From Periplaneta americana (lineage: Eukaryota; Arthropoda; Insecta; Blattodea; Blattidae): DNA of 64,000 nt. The stretch covers positions 95,560,501 to 95,624,500 of the forward strand of contig NC_091124.1 of the NCBI RefSeq assembly GCF_040183065.1, given 5' to 3'. The position numbers were made by a program, and so were the translations under genes. The notes under the pieces are model-generated. The model was given only the letters and a program-made list of their open reading frames with translations, was not told the origin of the DNA and did no database searches. This document shows positions 11,959 to 23,255 of the stretch, piece by piece; positions within the stretch are counted from its first letter, which is position 1; the number at the start of each line of letters is the position of its first letter.

Positions 11959-12825
11959 CAATGGCGTAGCATGAAATTTTGAGCAGGGGAAGCTAACTCA
12001 AGTTGTCTTTCATGCAATATGAGAAAACGTATTACAAAAATATAGTCTTAAAATAAATAGTAGTCAATTTCAAGTCAGCAGTCGAAGATTGGTTGGAACA
12101 TCGTAAGTAACATCAATAAGGCATGACCTCAAATGATACGTAGTAAAATATGATTTCACGGTTTACACATATCCCTTAACAAATATACACGTATACGTAT
12201 AACATTAGCTCACTCCCTGTAATACTTAGAGAAATTCACAATATTAACGGTCAATAGATACAGTATTAGTATCATTACGTAAGTATGCGTCTGTGTTTTG
12301 GTTGTGTCCTTCATTGACAGCAAGGGAATCGGTCATTTGGTTTTAAATCACACTTTTGTTCGTAAGTCGGTCTTGATAATACAATTGTCCTAAATAAAAT
12401 CAAGTAAATTAGTGTCAGGAACTGTTATTTCACTCATTATTTATTGCATCAGCCACAATGCACACTAACACTTCAATTTAACACAACTGGCGAAAAGGGA
12501 TAACTCGGAAACTACTTATTTCAAATGTTAAAGCTAGCTTCTTGCGAGCCTTGCGACTAGGGTAATTTAGTTAGAAAGGGATGGAAAATCTGCGGGGTGG
12601 ATTGCACACAAGATACCAGTCTGCTTGGAAGCTGGTGTGTGCAGGCTTCTTGTTTACTGCTGCATCACAAATCATCCTGAGCTGCCGCATCACAATATTT
12701 AACGCGCAAATATAAATTCTATTAAAATTAATAAATAATTTTCTCCATAAACTGCAGGCTTATTATGAAATTATTATTAACTGGGGCAGCTAAGCTTTTT
12801 AGCTTACTTTGACGCTACGCCACTG
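11959..12825. mobile_element. Non-autonomous hAT-like element (867 bp)
   Basis: The left end CAATGGCGTAGCATGAAATT and the complement of the right end, CAGTGGCGTAGCGTCAAAGT, are similar terminal inverted repeats of the CAGTGGCG hAT type. Flanking 8-mers are CCAGCAAT (11951-11958) and CTAGCAAC (12826-12833), matching at 6 of 8 positions as expected for an aged 8-bp duplication. No transposase coding is visible inside. Confidence 0.65.
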
Positions 12826-13158
12826 CTAGCAACTTAAATATATATATATATATGTCAGGGGCAAGAGTTTTCATATCTGAGCAGCTAGTTCACTTCTAAA
12901 TAAAATAAGATAGGCTTACACATGAGAGTAGAAAATTGAGGTCACAACAGACTCGATAGTAGTACGCTCTCGTTCATGATGATAAGCGATCTGTCTTCCG
13001 ATTGATCGTAAAGAATAGGTCTTATTTCAGTCTCGCAAATCATGGGTCTTCTATTGGACGTTTTTAAAACAATCTCATGTGAAAATAAGTCAACCGAACA
13101 TATAACCAAATTATAAAACAATGCTCTTTCATCAATATTCATTTTATTTCCTTCGCAG

Positions 13159-13338
13159 GAATCACACAGAAGCTGGACCATCTCAAGGACTTGGGAGTGG
13201 GCGCAGTGTGGATCTCCCCTATCTACAAGTCTCCCATGGAGGACTTCGGATATGACATTTCCAACTTCAGAGAGATCGATCCTGTTTTCGGCACCATGGA
13301 TGACTTTGACGACTTGCAGAAGAGAGCAAAAGAACTGG
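13159..13338 (+). CDS. Maltase (GH13), exon 2: barrel strands beta2-beta3 region
   Basis: Residues 52-111 plus one base of codon 112. The acceptor is CTTCGCAG before GAATCACAC and the donor is GGTATT after CTG-G. The reading joins exon 1 in frame (codon 52 = G|GA). Visible family features are the LKDLGVGAVWISPIYKSPM block (residues 60-78), DFGYDISNF (80-88) and the IDP.FGTM.DF..L segment (91-104) that leads to region I. Length and content match the second segment of insect maltases. Intron 2 (13339-17877) is 4539 bp and starts with a long AT microsatellite 22 bp after the donor. Confidence 0.93.
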
Positions 13339-13358
13339 GTATTAGCCTACGTAAATTA

Positions 13359-13466
<108 letters not shown>

Positions 13467-13825
13467 ATGATGATATGAAGTAAAAATTATTTCATCCTGA
13501 GCTTTCTAAGTTCACCTGCGGTGCTTTCATATATGTTTGTCTTGGTATACGATATACTCGAATTCTATGTATACGTTGCAGTTAAGTTTGTCGCTATTGC
13601 TTAGTTTTGAATATTACTTTAAATAATTTATATCTCTGCTTTAATATCTTCACTCAGTTTTTTTTTTACATACAATTCTCCACAATCTCATTTCTATCAT
13701 CCATATTCTGCGCTCTTACTGTAGGCTATTAGCATTAGGGTGCTGCGTTTGCTTATCTAAACCCTCCAAGAAATCCGCAACAGTTTAGGTATGTATGGCG
13801 TATTGCTCGGTGACATCCATCGCTA

Positions 13826-14105
13826 CTTATGCTTCATTCCATAATGTCTGACAGGAGAAGTAAACATTGCCGGCAGAGGAGGAGAGAAGTATAGAGCCTA
13901 ATTGCTATTCAACCAATGGCAGAGGTCTCATTCCACGCTTGACTTGAATTTGGGCGGTCTGAAGCGTTCTACCTCCGTTCAACTTCAAGACAAGCGTGGA
14001 ATGATACTTCTGTCATTGGTTGAATAGCAATTAGGCCCTACACTTCTGTCCTCTTCTGCCGGCAATGTTTACTCCTCCTGTCAGACATTACGGATCGAAG
14101 TATAG
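13826..14105. repeat. Foldback MITE, about 115-bp inverted arms
   Basis: The left arm (about 13832-13950, containing AATGTCTGACAGGAG, AAACATTGCCGGCAGA and CTAATTGCTATTCAACCAAT) is repeated inverted at about 13982-14100 with roughly 10% mismatches. The spacer is only about 30 bp. No coding capacity. The superfamily is not determined because I found no secure target duplication. Confidence 0.8.
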
Positions 14106-14944
14106 TTCAAGTCTGCTGTTCAGTGAACATACGAGAACAAAACAAAGCCAGGCGATTGTAAATGGGTGCAATAGAATTTGGTAGCGAGTACGTCATTAGG
14201 AAAGAAGATAATATGTATATTTTACGGAAGGAAGGAAACATTTTTCATTTGAAGCATTTCAAATGTTTACTGTCATTCATTGTAGTGTGTAGACTCGTAA
14301 AGAACGCACTCATAATTTGTTTTATTTCAAGTTTGTGCTGATAGTTATATTTTTCCATTTGTTAATTTTAAACTTTAATAAGATCTCAAGTATCTATGGG
14401 TAAACAAATTCCTGGCGACAGGTAGCTGTAGCAAAAAACAATTTCATGAGACGTCTGAGTTTTTCTATATTGAGTTCAAAATTGTTTCAGACTTCGATTT
14501 CTTTTATGTCATTAAGACTAATACATAATGTTAACAAAAGCGGTTGTAGGAAGAAATTCGAATGCGCTTTTTAAATTAATATCGTTACATTTCTTGCTCA
14601 TCTTAAGATATTGTCCTACATAGCTTCAGAGAGTCTCTAAGAGCGCGTGTTATATAGCATTTTTGTTGTTTAGTCAACTGTCCGAAGGCAGGTCTGAACC
14701 CCACAAGCGATACCAACAAAGCATCACTTATGAGGAAACTAAGCCAGGAGATAACGGGGCAGGGTGGCCAGTTCCTTTCCTCCTCCATTGCATACATCGC
14801 CGATTAGCTACATATTACACTAATGCATAATATTTAATATTGTTTAATATATTTCGATAAATGTCTCTTTATCTCAGCTTGAAAGGTTTTTCCATTTAAT
14901 GTTTGGACAAAATGTGGTGGCTCCTGAAAATTATTTACATTTGT
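14106..14944. other. Intron 2 sequence without recognised features
   Basis: No gene or element recognised. The minus frame at 14603-14797 has no family signature. Confidence 0.35.
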
Positions 14945-15290
14945 CTATCATAATCATCATAATCATCATTATCATCATCATCATCATCATCATTGGCTTA
15001 ACAGCCCAAAGCGGGCCTTAGCCTCCCTCAAAACTGATTTCCAGGCGTCCCTATCTCCTCAACCCCATCCATCCATCCATCTCAGACTCTGTCTCCCAAC
15101 ATTTCTTCTATTCTTCACTCTGCTTTCCATTATCCTCCTCACCATATCCCCTCTCTTCTTTCTCTGAACATGTCCAGCCCATCTTAGTCTGCCATTCTAA
15201 TATCCGTAACAATGTCTGAGAAATCATATAAAGGCTAGGGTTCACCGTTCTAACCACATGTTTTCCTTCACTGGTTGGATTACCGTGCAC
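14945..15290 (-). mobile_element. LINE 3' remnant with ATG/ATC tandem tail
   Basis: On the minus strand, coding-like sequence rich in basic and charged residues (about 15108-15290) runs into a GGCCCGCTTTGGGCTGTTAAGCCAA end at about 15000. A tail of ATGATG units (14945-14995) follows. A tandem trinucleotide tail directly after a conserved 3' end is typical of RTE-like LINEs. The reading frame is broken and no RT motif remains, so the family is inferred from its form only. Confidence 0.5.
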
Positions 15291-15299
15291 GTGGATGTG

Positions 15300-17870
15300 A
15301 GGTCAGCAGTCGGCTGATCGGTCTTGAGCTGTAGCGCGATGGACTTTTTATTTTATTTCATTAAAATCCAATAGACAAAAGGACGGGGAAGTGCAAGAAA
15401 TAGGCGGAAGATGTGGAGCCGAAACTGTTCAATACCAAATCCTGGATTTTTTTTTCAGATAAAATTATAATAAATCACACTTCGTATTCCAGCGAGAATT
15501 TTGATGGAATAATACTAGATATAAAACAAAAAATGTACTGGAAAGAAATATACAGCAAATTGCTCTACTTGTGGATAACGAGTCAGATGTTACAATTTGG
15601 GCAATATTAACAAAAGTATTGCCTTACAAACACAAAATCTCAAACACAAGAAGCAGCCTGCTTACACGATCAAAATATCCAAATTCAAATTATACAACTA
15701 TGGGAGACAGCTGAAGTGAACATATTGAAAATAGCAATTCAGCAACAGTGTAATTGCCCATATTAAATGATTTTGCACGATCGTGCTGTGTTGTATTTAC
15801 AGCTATTGTTGTTAGGCTTTAAAAGTTAGAATTCCCACACAGACATTTGTTGCTAAGGAAACCATTCTTCATAACATAAAACTATACTGAAATAGACCCA
15901 TTACAGTGCACTTATTGTTACTTAGTTACCATTACAGTATATTTTTGCGAAAGCTTTGGAATAATATTGTTCAAAATTTTCAATGCAAAATATGTTGTAT
16001 TTGCAATTTTGAAAAATATGATCTTGTAAAAAATGTTGTACAAAACATGTTTGTGAAGTGCATTACAAAATCTCGGAAATTGAAAAACTCGCTCTGCTCG
16101 TTTTTGTAACTTGTCCTCGATTTTGTAAAAAGCACTTCCCAACCTTGTATCGTAATATACTAATGAAATTCAGTGACAACATATTTGTAGAAATGTACCT
16201 TACAAGGGATGCCTTCGGGTCTAAACACTCGAACACAGATGAAACCTGGCTGATCTTACTAACTTGAGGGCGTTGAGTTTCGTGGTGATAATCTCTTTCC
16301 CGTGTTAAGTCAACAGCTTGCAGCCCCATCTAATGTTAAGAAATTCGATGATACTTTTGGTTTGTTTTGTAGGGAAACAATTGCTAAAATGTTCTTAATG
16401 GACACGAAAATGAATGAATAATGAAAAAGGTACATACCATATATTCCTAATTGTATAGGTGAGGAATGACAATAAAATAATAAAAACGAGGGCAAATTGT
16501 GTAATGCAAGTTACAATTGCAAAGTCAGCATATTTACTATCATTCGAGCATTCATATTGAAAGGCAATTTCTATTACAATTCTGAATGAGATCTTCTCTA
16601 CAGTTTTATAGCCAGCTGCTTACCATGTAGTATACACGAGAATCATAAGTTGGTGTACCTGTGTAAATAAATGTTTGTAAATGACGGATTGCGAATGTCA
16701 TACAGGTTTTGCTGGTTCTGATCTAGTCGAAGTCTTGCAAAGTCTACCGGTCTTCTGAAATAAACTATATACTGAAGGAGAAAGTACATACCCAAAGGTT
16801 GAACAGAGCAAGATGTCTTTGGCAGAATAATCTTTAGAGCGATAGTTTTATCAGGAATTGCATCGTGCAAAACATTTGCTTTTTTGTCACCACCCTATGA
16901 GTCTAATAGGAAAAAGAGAGTTGTCTTCAATACCAACAGCCAAAACTTGGGAAAGAAACCTAGCGAGATGTGCCTTTCCATTTGACCACTTTCACTTGCG
17001 TCGACAACTATGTTTCAGAGAGACTGGCACACCTCATCAACATCTATTTGCACCCTCGGATCAAATTTCCCTCAAGGATAGTTTTTCACACATAGACATG
17101 GCAACATCAATTGCATAGTTGTGGGTGATCATATTTAGTATTTGGACAGCATATACAGTTGCCTTTTCTTCCTTGTAAGAAAGAGTACTCCTAGAGAAGA
17201 CCTCGTAAATAAATCCACTTTGATCCTTACCAAATTCACTCCAAACAAACCAAAAGTGTCAGTGATTTTTAAATTTAGACGACGTCGCAGGCTAAACAGT
17301 TGACTTGACATAGAAAAGACTATGATCAAGAGACTCAGCGCCCTCAAATTAGTCAGGTTAGACAGGTTAGACAGGTTTCATATATGTTCGAGGTATCCTT
17401 TGTTAGTATAATTGAGTAGATGCACTATCATCCTACTATTTCTGAAGCAAAACATTCATGGGAAACAGTCAGAATGTAGCCAAAATTGAAATAAAACAAA
17501 ATAAAAAGCTTCGGTTCATTGATAAGTGAGAAGTGAGCGTTAATAAAATTTAGAAGCACAAGGGTAATTCGGAACAGTATTACATTCGTCTTCATCCCAG
17601 TCCAAATAGTAATTATACTGGTTTTAGTTCAAGTGTCATGTGCATAAAATCACATTAGTGTCCGTCAATATTCGAGTCTTTAACCTGTTCTTTTGCAGAA
17701 AGAAAAATGTCCTTCATTCACAAGGAAAACCTTTGTTTATTACCACATATATAATCTCTTCCTCGTATATGAAACTGGATCCAATTTCCGAATTCGTTCA
17801 TCACACTCCATAAGAGAATTGCAATTGTGAGTTAAATAACACAACTACCAAAATCACTTCATTTGTATGT
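15300..17870. other. Intron 2 sequence, unclassified
   Basis: Several short overlapping frames occur at 15906-16329 and on the minus strand at about 16900-17350, but none has a recognisable domain and they conflict with each other. About 16860-17350 has fewer stops on the minus strand and may be an old coding relic. I could not identify it. Confidence 0.3.
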
Positions 17871-17877
17871 GTTCCAG

Positions 17878-18035
17878 ACATCAAGCTCCTCATGGACTTC
17901 GTGCCCAACGACTCGAGTGTGGAGCACGAATGGTTCCAGTTGTCCCTGAACAGAACGGATCCTTACACAGACTACTATGTGTGGCACGACGGTAGAATCC
18001 TAGAGAACGGCACTAGGGTCGAGCCCAATAACTGG
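17878..18035 (+). CDS. Maltase (GH13), exon 3: region I, with an altered key residue
   Basis: Residues 112-164. The acceptor is GTTCCAG before ACATCAAG and the donor is GTAGGC after TGG. It encodes DIKLLMDFVPN followed by DSS, EHEWFQ, DPYTDYYVWHD and PNNW, the usual region I segment. In this family region I reads DFVPNH, where the His contacts glucose in the -1 subsite. Here residue 123 is Asp (GAC at 17911-17913), one base from CAC. Two N-glycosylation sequons are visible, N122-D-S and N155-G-T. The exon ends in phase 0 and joins exon 4 as NNW-QSVF. The substitution may reduce or abolish hydrolysis, or may be a sequencing error or allele. Confidence 0.93.
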
Positions 18036-18084
18036 GTAGGCACTAATTTTATATCGCCGAATTTCACAGCTAGTGTAGTGTATA

Positions 18085-18250
18085 TACAGGGACTTTCAAA
18101 AATGATGGTGAAAAGTGCAAGCTGAAAGAAGCAAAAAAACAAAGCTGCAATAAATATTGTTCCGCAAATTAACCGTTCATGCAATAGTTCCTTACGCACC
18201 ATGGCCTCCTACGTCACCGGATTTACATCCGATTACATTTCTGTGTTTGG
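18085..18250 (+). pseudogene. Mariner/IS630-type transposon relic
   Basis: A terminal-repeat-like start TACAGGGACTTTCAAAAATG (about 18086) is followed by a degenerate stretch encoding PPTSPDLHPITFLCLG (about 18205-18252). This resembles the WPPRSPDLTPLDFFLWG block near the third catalytic residue of mariner/Tc1 transposases. Only this block survives. It sits 50 bp downstream of exon 3. Confidence 0.45.
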
Positions 18251-19169
18251 GGTCATGTAACCAAGTATTGCTAGAATACCTGGTTCCAGTATAGGCTTCT
18301 AATTTCCATATTCTTCCTAATTCGCCACTGTTCATTTTCTTAAATGTGACAAAATTATTTCTCAATATTTTGTTTTCAAAAATCTATAAGTTCCCTTTCT
18401 ATTTTTTTTGTTAAAATTTACGTTTCTGTTCCGATTATTAAAATGGGGAGGATTGTTATTCTTACAACATCTTATTTTTATGGCGGTGGTAAGAATTTTG
18501 GAAATCATTAGTGATTTGAACGAAAAAAAACTCTGTTCGTTTTTTTATATTTGATGAAAAATTTCAATTTCAATTTCAACTAGGGAAATGTCTCCCAGCA
18601 CCGGACACTTAAGCCTTTTCAACAACTGTGAAAAATTTAAGTAAGTGCAAATATGATCAATTGACTTTTACTCTGATAACACTGGTCAACAATGATTTTG
18701 TTAAATAAATAATTTCGGGTGTTTCTTATGTATTGCCATCTGCTGATTCCAAAAATGAAGTCAGAAATTTTCCATCACCCATCATTTTTTTTTTTAATTT
18801 TGAAAATAAATTTGTTCCTGTTTATTAGCATTTGTGGTGCATAACATACTGATTAGAAGGCGTATTTTATATTTATATTTCATTACATTGTGCCAACTAT
18901 TGGACTTGTAAAGTTTGGTATTGTTGCCTGTGAATTCACGAATAACAATAATGACATTTCCCTCACAAAACTGTGATTTTAAGGAAAATTTCCCAGATAA
19001 ATAGAAGCTTTCTTTAAAAAAAGAAGCTAATCCTGTGCTCTCTTCCGTTGTCAATTGAATTGTGATAGAAGTATATAATACCGTACTTAATAGTGCATTG
19101 TAAGGAGTAGTGTATAAGTGTATAATGTATAAGAAACATATCTTATAGATAGAAACAACTTCTGTTAAG

Positions 19170-20780
19170 TGTGTGGTGAGCTAACTTTAAAATGGCAGAG
19201 GTCAAATTTTACTCCTCTAGTTAGAAGAGCTTATGACTGTTATTTGAACAACAAAATAGACCAGAACAAGACATGGGCCCCGGAAATCTGTTGTGCTAAA
19301 TGTGTAACACTATTAACTGTCTGCTTAAAAAGATCCCGTCATATGTCTTTTGTATTCTCTATGATATGGTGCGAACCTAAGGATCATTTGACAGACTGCT
19401 ACTTCTGCTTAACAAATATATCTGGAATAAGTTCGAAGTCCAGACACTGTTAAATATCAATATTTAGTTTCTGCAATTCGGCCGGTGCTTCATGGGCCAG
19501 GACTTCCCATACCAACTCCACTAGATGACATAACATTGACTGAAGTAATTCAAAGTGTTCCTGATGTTCAGAGTGAATTACAAAATCATCCAGATTTTGT
19601 GGCAGATAATACTATAAATGAACATCACTTTCTAACACAGGAGGATTTAAATGATTTGGTTCAGTATCTTGGTTTAAGTAAAAGCAAGACAGAATTACTC
19701 GCCTCAAGATTGAAAGGCTGGAAGCTGCTGCAGGTAACACCAAAGTAAGTTTCTTCCGCCAACGCCAAAAGGAATTTGAGCATTTGTTTTCTAAAGAGGA
19801 GGACCTAGTTTTCTACAATGATGTTGAGAATTTGTTCGTCACTGGGTTAGCATAAACCTGAGGATTGGCGTTTGTTCATAGACTCCTCGAAAACAAGTTT
19901 GAAAGGAGTGTTACTACATAATGGAAACAAATATCCATCCATTCCTTTAGCCATGCAGTTGGCATGAAAGGAAATTATGAGAATATGAAGCTCTTACTAA
20001 CGACTATCAAGTGTGACAATTTTTCTTGGCAGATATGTGGGGATTTGAAAGTAATAGCTATCTTACTTGGGTTACAGCTGGCTATACTAAATTTTGCTGC
20101 TTCTTGAGCAAGTTGGATAGCAGAGTTAAAAGTTATCTTTTTATAAATAGAATTGGCCAAAGAGAGAATCACTTTAATCCTGGACAAGATAATGTTCTTC
20201 ACCAACCACTTGTAAGTTCTGAAAAAATCTTATTGCTCCACTGCATATCAAATTAGGCTTGATTAAGAATTTTGTGAAAGCAATGGATCGTGATGGTAGT
20301 CCATTTATCTTTCTGAAAAATAAATTCGCAAGAATCAGTGAAGCTAAACTAAAAGAAGGAATATTTGTTGACCTCAAATAAGGAAACTGATGAAAGATAA
20401 CGCAATTTGAAAACCAGTTAAATATGCAAGAAGCAGCTCCATGGGTTCATTTCAAAAAGGTTGTCACAAACTTTTTAGAAAACTTCAGTTCTGAGAACTA
20501 CAGAGAACTTATCAGTGAGATGATTGAGAACTATAAGATCATGGGATGTAATATGTTTTAAAAAACACACTTTCTACATCCCATCTCGATTTCTTTCCTG
20601 AAAACCTAAGGCTGTGAGAGACGAACACGGGGAGCGTTTCCACTAGGACATCGTGGAAGTGGAAAGGCGCTACCAGAGTAAATGTTGTCCAGATATGTTG
20701 GCAGACTATTGTTGGATACTGAAAAGAGATGTTCCTCAAGGAAAGTACAGCCGAAAATATGCTTCACATATATTTTAGGT
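19170..20780 (+). pseudogene. Decayed copy of a dispersed arthropod gene family, probably transposon-derived
   Basis: Broken frames in order encode CxxC-bearing blocks (ICCAKCVTLL, WCEPKDHLTDCYFCLT), the FLTQEDLNDLVQYLGLSKSKTELLASRLK block (about 19629-19718), FRQRQKEFEHLF, a CGDLKVIAILLGLQ-like block at about 20032, and HLDFFPENL (about 20584). I recognise this order from uncharacterised, highly repeated arthropod proteins, but I know no accepted family name. At least eight stops or frameshifts interrupt it, so it is dead. No target duplication or poly-A tail was found, so a retro-copy origin is not established. It lies within maltase intron 3. Confidence 0.7.
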
Positions 20781-21469
20781 CAATAAATGTAATTTCAGCT
20801 AACATATCGTAATACTATAATGTATAGACACGAAAAATGTTTTTCATATGATTACTCCAAAACCCTGGGTGATGGAAAAGTTCTGTAAAAAGATTTGAAA
20901 TCAGCACAAGAAAGTTATTTAGAATCACCCATTGTTTCCCATTTAACAGACAAAAGTTTAAATTCTGTTGACCAGCGTAATCTCCATGAAATTAATGACC
21001 TACATTTAAGACAAATTACATAAACAGTTAAAGTTAAACAACCTTGATATTACAGTAGGCAAAAAATTGATCCCAGTATTGGACATACAGCGAACACCAT
21101 TTTTAATACAATTTAAAACAAGTACAGGCAGTTGAAAAAAGGAATCATAGCATGAAAGTATTTTCAATAGAAAGTGGACATTTTTGATACCACAGTAATC
21201 CTTTGCCACACTAGATTGAACCTCATGAGACAGTAGAAAGTATAGAAAATACGACATAACAATTGGAAAACATACATCTCACACTAAATCACTCGCATAA
21301 CCTACTGTAGAGACCTAACACGTGTCTCATCCTGTCGAATGCAGTGAATCAACAAATATTTTCTAACGATACATAGTTGCCGTCTACCATCTACCGGGCA
21401 TAGCAACAATGTTTGTCTGATGCTGGAACCTATCGGGGGCTGGGGAACCTTCTCCTAATTTTTATCTGT

Positions 21470-21848
21470 GTTTATATGTCCCAGATATTGGAATTCGTCG
21501 ATTTCTCAAATTCTTGATTAGGCCTATCTATCGTAAGTGCATCTTTACTTTTGTCTGTTCTCGATACTTTCATATATTTGCTTTTTCCTGGATTTATGAA
21601 TAAGCTTCGTTTATTAATTTCTTCGTGAAACTTTAGACTCGTTTCTTTGTTTTGCTTATTAGTACTGTGCCATCGGCGTAGGCTAAAACCGATAAAAACT
21701 TTTTCCCAATCGTACTCCATGTATGCTAAAACTGATTCTTTTCAGAGTTTTTTCCAAGACAAAATTAAAAAGAAGTAGTGATAATACATCACCCTGTCGT
21801 ACACACACGTTAACATTAAAATTATCTGATACACTTTTATTAAAATGC
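21470..21848 (-). pseudogene. LINE reverse transcriptase fragment
   Basis: Read on the minus strand from 21848: VCVRQGDVLSLLLFNFVLEKTL, matching the RT block (V)[16 protein letters not shown], then after a frame change LKFHEEINKRSLFINPGKSKYMKVSR, the region following the YADD box. The YADD box itself is damaged (FSLRRWH frame). It ends about 50 bp upstream of exon 4, so this antisense LINE piece crowds the acceptor and branch-point region of maltase intron 3. Confidence 0.8.
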
Positions 21849-21898
21849 ATTTAACAAATGTCTGTATTTACGATGGTTTTAATTGTTTTGTTTTCCAG

Positions 21899-22024
21899 CA
21901 AAGCGTGTTCAGCGGCTCTGCCTGGCAGTGGCGTGAGGAAAGACAGCAGTATTATCTGCATCAGTTTGCCGTCCACCAGCCAGACCTCAACCATGACAGC
22001 CCCTTTCTCGTCGAGGAGATGAAG
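21899..22024 (+). CDS. Maltase (GH13), exon 4: QPDLN (region V)
   Basis: Residues 165-206, exactly 42 codons in phase 0 on both sides. The acceptor is TTTTCCAG and the donor GTAAAT follows ATGAAG. It contains FSGSAWQW and the conserved segment [16 protein letters not shown] (residues 191-195) is the fifth conserved region, in the form characteristic of the oligo-1,6-glucosidase subfamily to which insect maltases belong. Intron 4 (22025-26256) is 4232 bp. Confidence 0.93.
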
Positions 22025-22439
22025 GTAAATAAATTACGATACAAATAAATAATTCTCTTATAAATAATAAGAATTCATTTTGCAAAAGGTTTTAATATAT
22101 TTGTATTTATTATCCCATAAGCAATAATTTCCAAAAGAATATTAACTTCAGTCAAAAACTTCTAAGAGCATCAAGTTATGTAAATCATACTCAGGTGGAC
22201 TTTTGTAAATTAAGAAATAGTATCTATTAACCCCTGCATGGGATGTGTTGAAATTTTTACACGTGATCCTAACAATAAAAAAAATTAATTATGAAAATGT
22301 TTTTAATTTCCAGTGCCTGAAATGTACTGATGCTATGCAAATGAGCAGTAAATGTAATCATCTCGTAAAATGTAATTTAAAAAATGGACCAAATACGTGT
22401 CCCCTTGTTTTCGGAAACTATCTAAGGTTCAGAAAAAAA

Positions 22440-23196
22440 TGTAAATAATACAGTTTGAAACAGACTGAAGCATATTGCAAATAACAAATAACTCGCTCAA
22501 GTTCTCGTAGAGAAATACAGGCCATCTTCTTACAGATATTACAATTGAGAACTTCTAAGACGAGTGGATTTGTAGTGTATAGTCTACTTCAGCCGTGGCG
22601 AAAATGTGATCGTGCGCCGAGCCACTGTGTAACCTGCAACGTGCACCTATGGAGGGGGGCGAACACTCGAAGGGGAAGTGAACCAACTGTCTGACTTATT
22701 AACGGATTTTCATTTTTCTTACGCGAAGCATTTAAATATAATTTTATACAGTATAAGCTTACAAACTAATGTTTAGTACGTGTAACGAAGAAAGAAATGA
22801 ATAAGAAAACATAGGACACATTATCACAACCTAACATTAACTGTCTTCAGAATGTCTCTGCGACAGAGTTTCAAAATCAGGAATTATGCCACTTACTGCC
22901 AGTCGTAGTTGATCACGAAGGCGTTTGTCTGTCAGTCGTGATCTAAATTTGGTTTTTACTATATTCATTGTTGAAAATAATTTTTCACAAACGTAAGTTG
23001 TAGCGAACGTGGCTTCAAAGAGCAAGCGAAAAAATGAAGCTTCGGATATTTATTTTTAGCAAAGATTTGAAAAGTTCAACATTCGTCAAGTCCTTGCATC
23101 TAGCTTTCATTTGACATCACACTGTAAATCTGTGAGTTTAAATTGATGATCTAACCGCATTATTCGTACATCTGCTGAAAAAGGATCGACATACAG

Positions 23197-23255
<59 letters not shown>

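Noticed and set aside
15906-16329. Overlapping + and minus frames in intron 2
   Set aside because: Mutually conflicting, none with a recognisable motif.
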